A DNA stretch of 64,000 nt from positions 1,612,001 through 1,676,000 of the forward strand of contig NC_013895.2 in assembly GCF_000025225.2 (NCBI RefSeq), written 5' to 3'. The translations under genes were made by a program, and so were the position numbers. This DNA is from Mageeibacillus indolicus UPII9-5. Lineage in GTDB: Bacteria; Bacillota; Clostridia; Saccharofermentanales; Fastidiosipilaceae. Below are positions 62,598 to 64,000 of the stretch, in pieces. The notes under the pieces were generated by a model. The model was not told the DNA's origin. It worked only from the letters and a program-made list of their open reading frames with translations, and ran no database searches. The stretch's first letter is position 1, and every line of letters begins with the position of its first letter.

Positions 62598-63272
62598 TCA
62601 CTTCACTACAGCTCTTTGACGAAACGATGTCGGACTCATGTGACAATATCGCCGAAAAGATGCCGAAAAATACGCAAAAGACTGATAGCCGCAACGACAA
62701 GATATTTCCTGCACTCCGACATCCGTTGACAGCAAGAGATTCTGCGCCGTGCGCATGCGCTCACGGTAAATAAAATCTTTTATATTTTCCCCCATCGTTT
62801 CTTTAAAAATCGACGAAAGATAAGAACGACTCAAGTAAACTTGATCCGCTATTTCCCGTAATGTCAGCGGCCGGTCAATATTCTCGCGTATGTAGTTGAT
62901 AACCGTGTTAATTGCTCCTTTATAACGATTGTGGATTGAATTTGCCGCGGCAGCGTAATTATTTATAATCTGCTTGCCGACCAGTAAAAATTCATTCCAA
63001 TTTTCAACCTCATGGAACAAAATTCCGTGGCGATAACACAACTGGTGGAACGAGGCTTCAAACGTATACAGCAAAATATGGTAATGTGCCTGATTCATAG
63101 CATTCAAAAACACTCGAAAAAGTCGAACCTCTTCGCCGCCCCCCTTGATAAACAGGGCTTGTTGCACCATTTTTCGGTATGCTTCTTTTTCTCGTCCCCG
63201 TATAGTAAGCTGGCATATTTCTTGGAATCTATATAAACGTTCATCGGCAACATCGGTCTGTTCATTCGCCAT
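62598..63272 (-). CDS. AraC-family transcriptional regulator
   Basis: The ~224-aa protein ends in the double helix-turn-helix of AraC regulators: PLTLREIADQVYLSRSYLSS then GVQEISCRCGYQSFAYFSAS. The N-terminal half has no recognisable ligand domain; it is helical. The ATG at 63272 has GAGGTGA upstream. It diverges from the NifH-like gene and the gap between them holds repeated GTTAGC motifs, so it probably controls that gene. Confidence 0.9.
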   Translation of the reverse strand: MANEQTDVADERLYRFQEICQLTIRGREKEAYRKMVQQALFIKGGGEEVRLFRVFLNAMNQAHYHILLYTFEASFHQLCYRHGILFHEVENWNEFLLVGKQIINNYAAAANSIHNRYKGAINTVINYIRENIDRPLTLREIADQVYLSRSYLSSIFKETMGENIKDFIYRERMRTAQNLLLSTDVGVQEISCRCGYQSFAYFSASFRRYCHMSPTSFRQRAVVK

Positions 63273-63292
63273 AAAATCACCTCGCACGCATT

Positions 63293-63429
63293 GTTAGCAT
63301 CTGTTAACTACAATTTTAACACACGAAAATCATTTGACTATTCCCCCGCCCAAAATCGTAATAATTTTATATTTAACAAAAAAAGAATGATAACACGACA
63401 AAGTAAACTAATGCTAACATAAAGTTAGC
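63293..63429. promoter_or_regulatory. GTTAGC motif cluster between araC-type and nifH-like genes
   Basis: GTTAGC occurs at 63293-63298 (followed by ATCTGTTAAC) and in an inverted repeat GCTAAC-ATAAA-GTTAGC at 63413-63429, 28 bp before the NifH-like start. The repetition in a 185-bp divergent gap suggests operator sites, probably for the AraC-type regulator. Confidence 0.5.
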
Positions 63430-63457
63430 CAAGGCAAAGGACGGTATTTACTCTGCG

Positions 63458-64000
63458 ATGAAAAGAATTGCAATCTACGGAAAAGGCGGTATCGGTAAAT
63501 CTACCACCTCTTCTAATCTCAGTGCCGCATTGACGGAAAAAGGCCTGCAAGTGATGCAAATCGGGTGCGACCCCAAGGCTGACTCCACCAAAAATTTAAT
63601 GGGTGGGCAGCAAATTCCCACCGTTTTGGATCAGATTTCAGCTAAGGGCAGGTCCATAACACTTGACGATATCGTTTTCAAAAGCAAGACCGGCGTTTTG
63701 TGCGTTGAAGCTGGCGGCCCTGCCCCCGGTGTAGGCTGTGCCGGGCGCGGAATCATTTCCGCTTTCGAAAAACTGGAGGAACTGCACGCCTTTACCGCCT
63801 ATCACCCCGATGTCATCATTTATGATGTTTTGGGCGATGTCGTTTGCGGCGGCTTCGCCATGCCTATTCGCAGCGGTTATGCCCGCGAAGTTTATATCGT
63901 ATCTTCAGGGGAAATGATGAGTCTTTACGCCGCCCACAATATCGCTCGAGCCGTGGCAAATTTCAAGGAGCGTGGTTACGCCGAGTTGAAAGGGCTTATT
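63458..64000 (+). CDS. NifH-like nitrogenase iron protein homologue (partial)
   Basis: An open frame of 181 codons runs off the window. It carries all hallmarks of the nitrogenase iron-protein family: P-loop [17 protein letters not shown], the 4Fe-4S ligands in GVGCAGRG and GDVVCGGF, and YDVLGD. Family members pass electrons with ATP hydrolysis to a nitrogenase-like catalytic partner (NifDK, or related systems for chlorophyll, F430 or alkyl-thioether reduction). Which one is meant here cannot be told without the downstream genes. The start codon has AAAGGA about 15 bases upstream, a long spacing. The nearby AraC-type regulator and GTTAGC motifs suggest regulated expression. Confidence 0.9.
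   Translation, partial: MKRIAIYGKGGIGKSTTSSNLSAALTEKGLQVMQIGCDPKADSTKNLMGGQQIPTVLDQISAKGRSITLDDIVFKSKTGVLCVEAGGPAPGVGCAGRGIISAFEKLEELHAFTAYHPDVIIYDVLGDVVCGGFAMPIRSGYAREVYIVSSGEMMSLYAAHNIARAVANFKERGYAELKGLI

Overview
The window looks like a chromosomal segment of a low-to-medium G+C anaerobic Firmicute, most likely a member of the Clostridia. Evidence for this is the Bacillus/Clostridium-type order rimP-nusA-rnpM/ylxQ-infB-rbfA-nrnA-truB-ribF, M16 peptidase homologues of the YmfF/YmfH type, strong AGGAGG-like ribosome binding sites, lipoprotein signal peptides, an NAD-dependent L-lactate dehydrogenase and a nitrogenase-iron-protein homologue. A vaginal or gut clostridium such as Mageeibacillus would fit, but that is a guess. 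No rRNA, tRNA, CRISPR array, phage or insertion sequence was found.

Region 1 (109-14384, minus strand) is one long housekeeping operon. It starts at a good sigma-70 promoter (14356-14384), passes through a terminator-like leader hairpin, and encodes RimP, NusA, an RnpM-YlxQ fusion, IF-2, RbfA, NrnA, TruB, a RibF-M16 fusion, a zinc-site M16 peptidase, Lgt and a thioesterase. Most junctions overlap or are very short.

Region 2 (14585-15598, plus strand) holds a RelB/DinJ antitoxin followed by a YafQ toxin gene that has lost its catalytic middle, then a small P-loop protein.

Region 3 (15813-27839, minus strand) is an iron-acquisition locus of the P19-FTR1 type: FTR1 permease, P19 lipoprotein, a DUF2318 membrane protein, two FtsX-like permeases and an ABC ATPase. 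After a gap with its own promoter come an FMN-binding lipoprotein, a DUF4418 membrane protein, a third FtsX-like permease, a second ATPase and an OppA-like lipoprotein.

Region 4 (28422-43120, minus strand) encodes a secreted protein of unknown function and two giant secreted paralogues (about 2345 and 2074 aa). They have repeat-type extracellular modules and a Cna-B-like C-terminal domain, and both end in the same unusual cysteine-containing tail instead of an LPXTG anchor. Their 3' ends are almost identical in DNA, suggesting gene conversion.

Region 5 (43522-59998) contains a LysR regulator, a GH31 glycosidase, two MATE exporters, and a seven-gene minus-strand operon: methyltransferase, OppB, OppC, binding protein, OppD, OppF, MATE. 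An L-lactate dehydrogenase and a long-chain acyl-CoA synthetase follow. The operon could handle a methylated small molecule such as a metal chelator; that is inference.

Region 6 (60355-64000) has an XRE-family regulator, a PatB/MalY-type C-S lyase, an AraC-family regulator and, divergent from it, the start of a NifH-like gene cut by the window edge.

A theme across the window is many short tandem repeats. Those inside genes (oppF 24 bp, oppC 15 bp, lgt 138-bp period) are multiples of three. Those between genes (6, 11, 14, 16, 17, 21, 28 bp) mostly are not.
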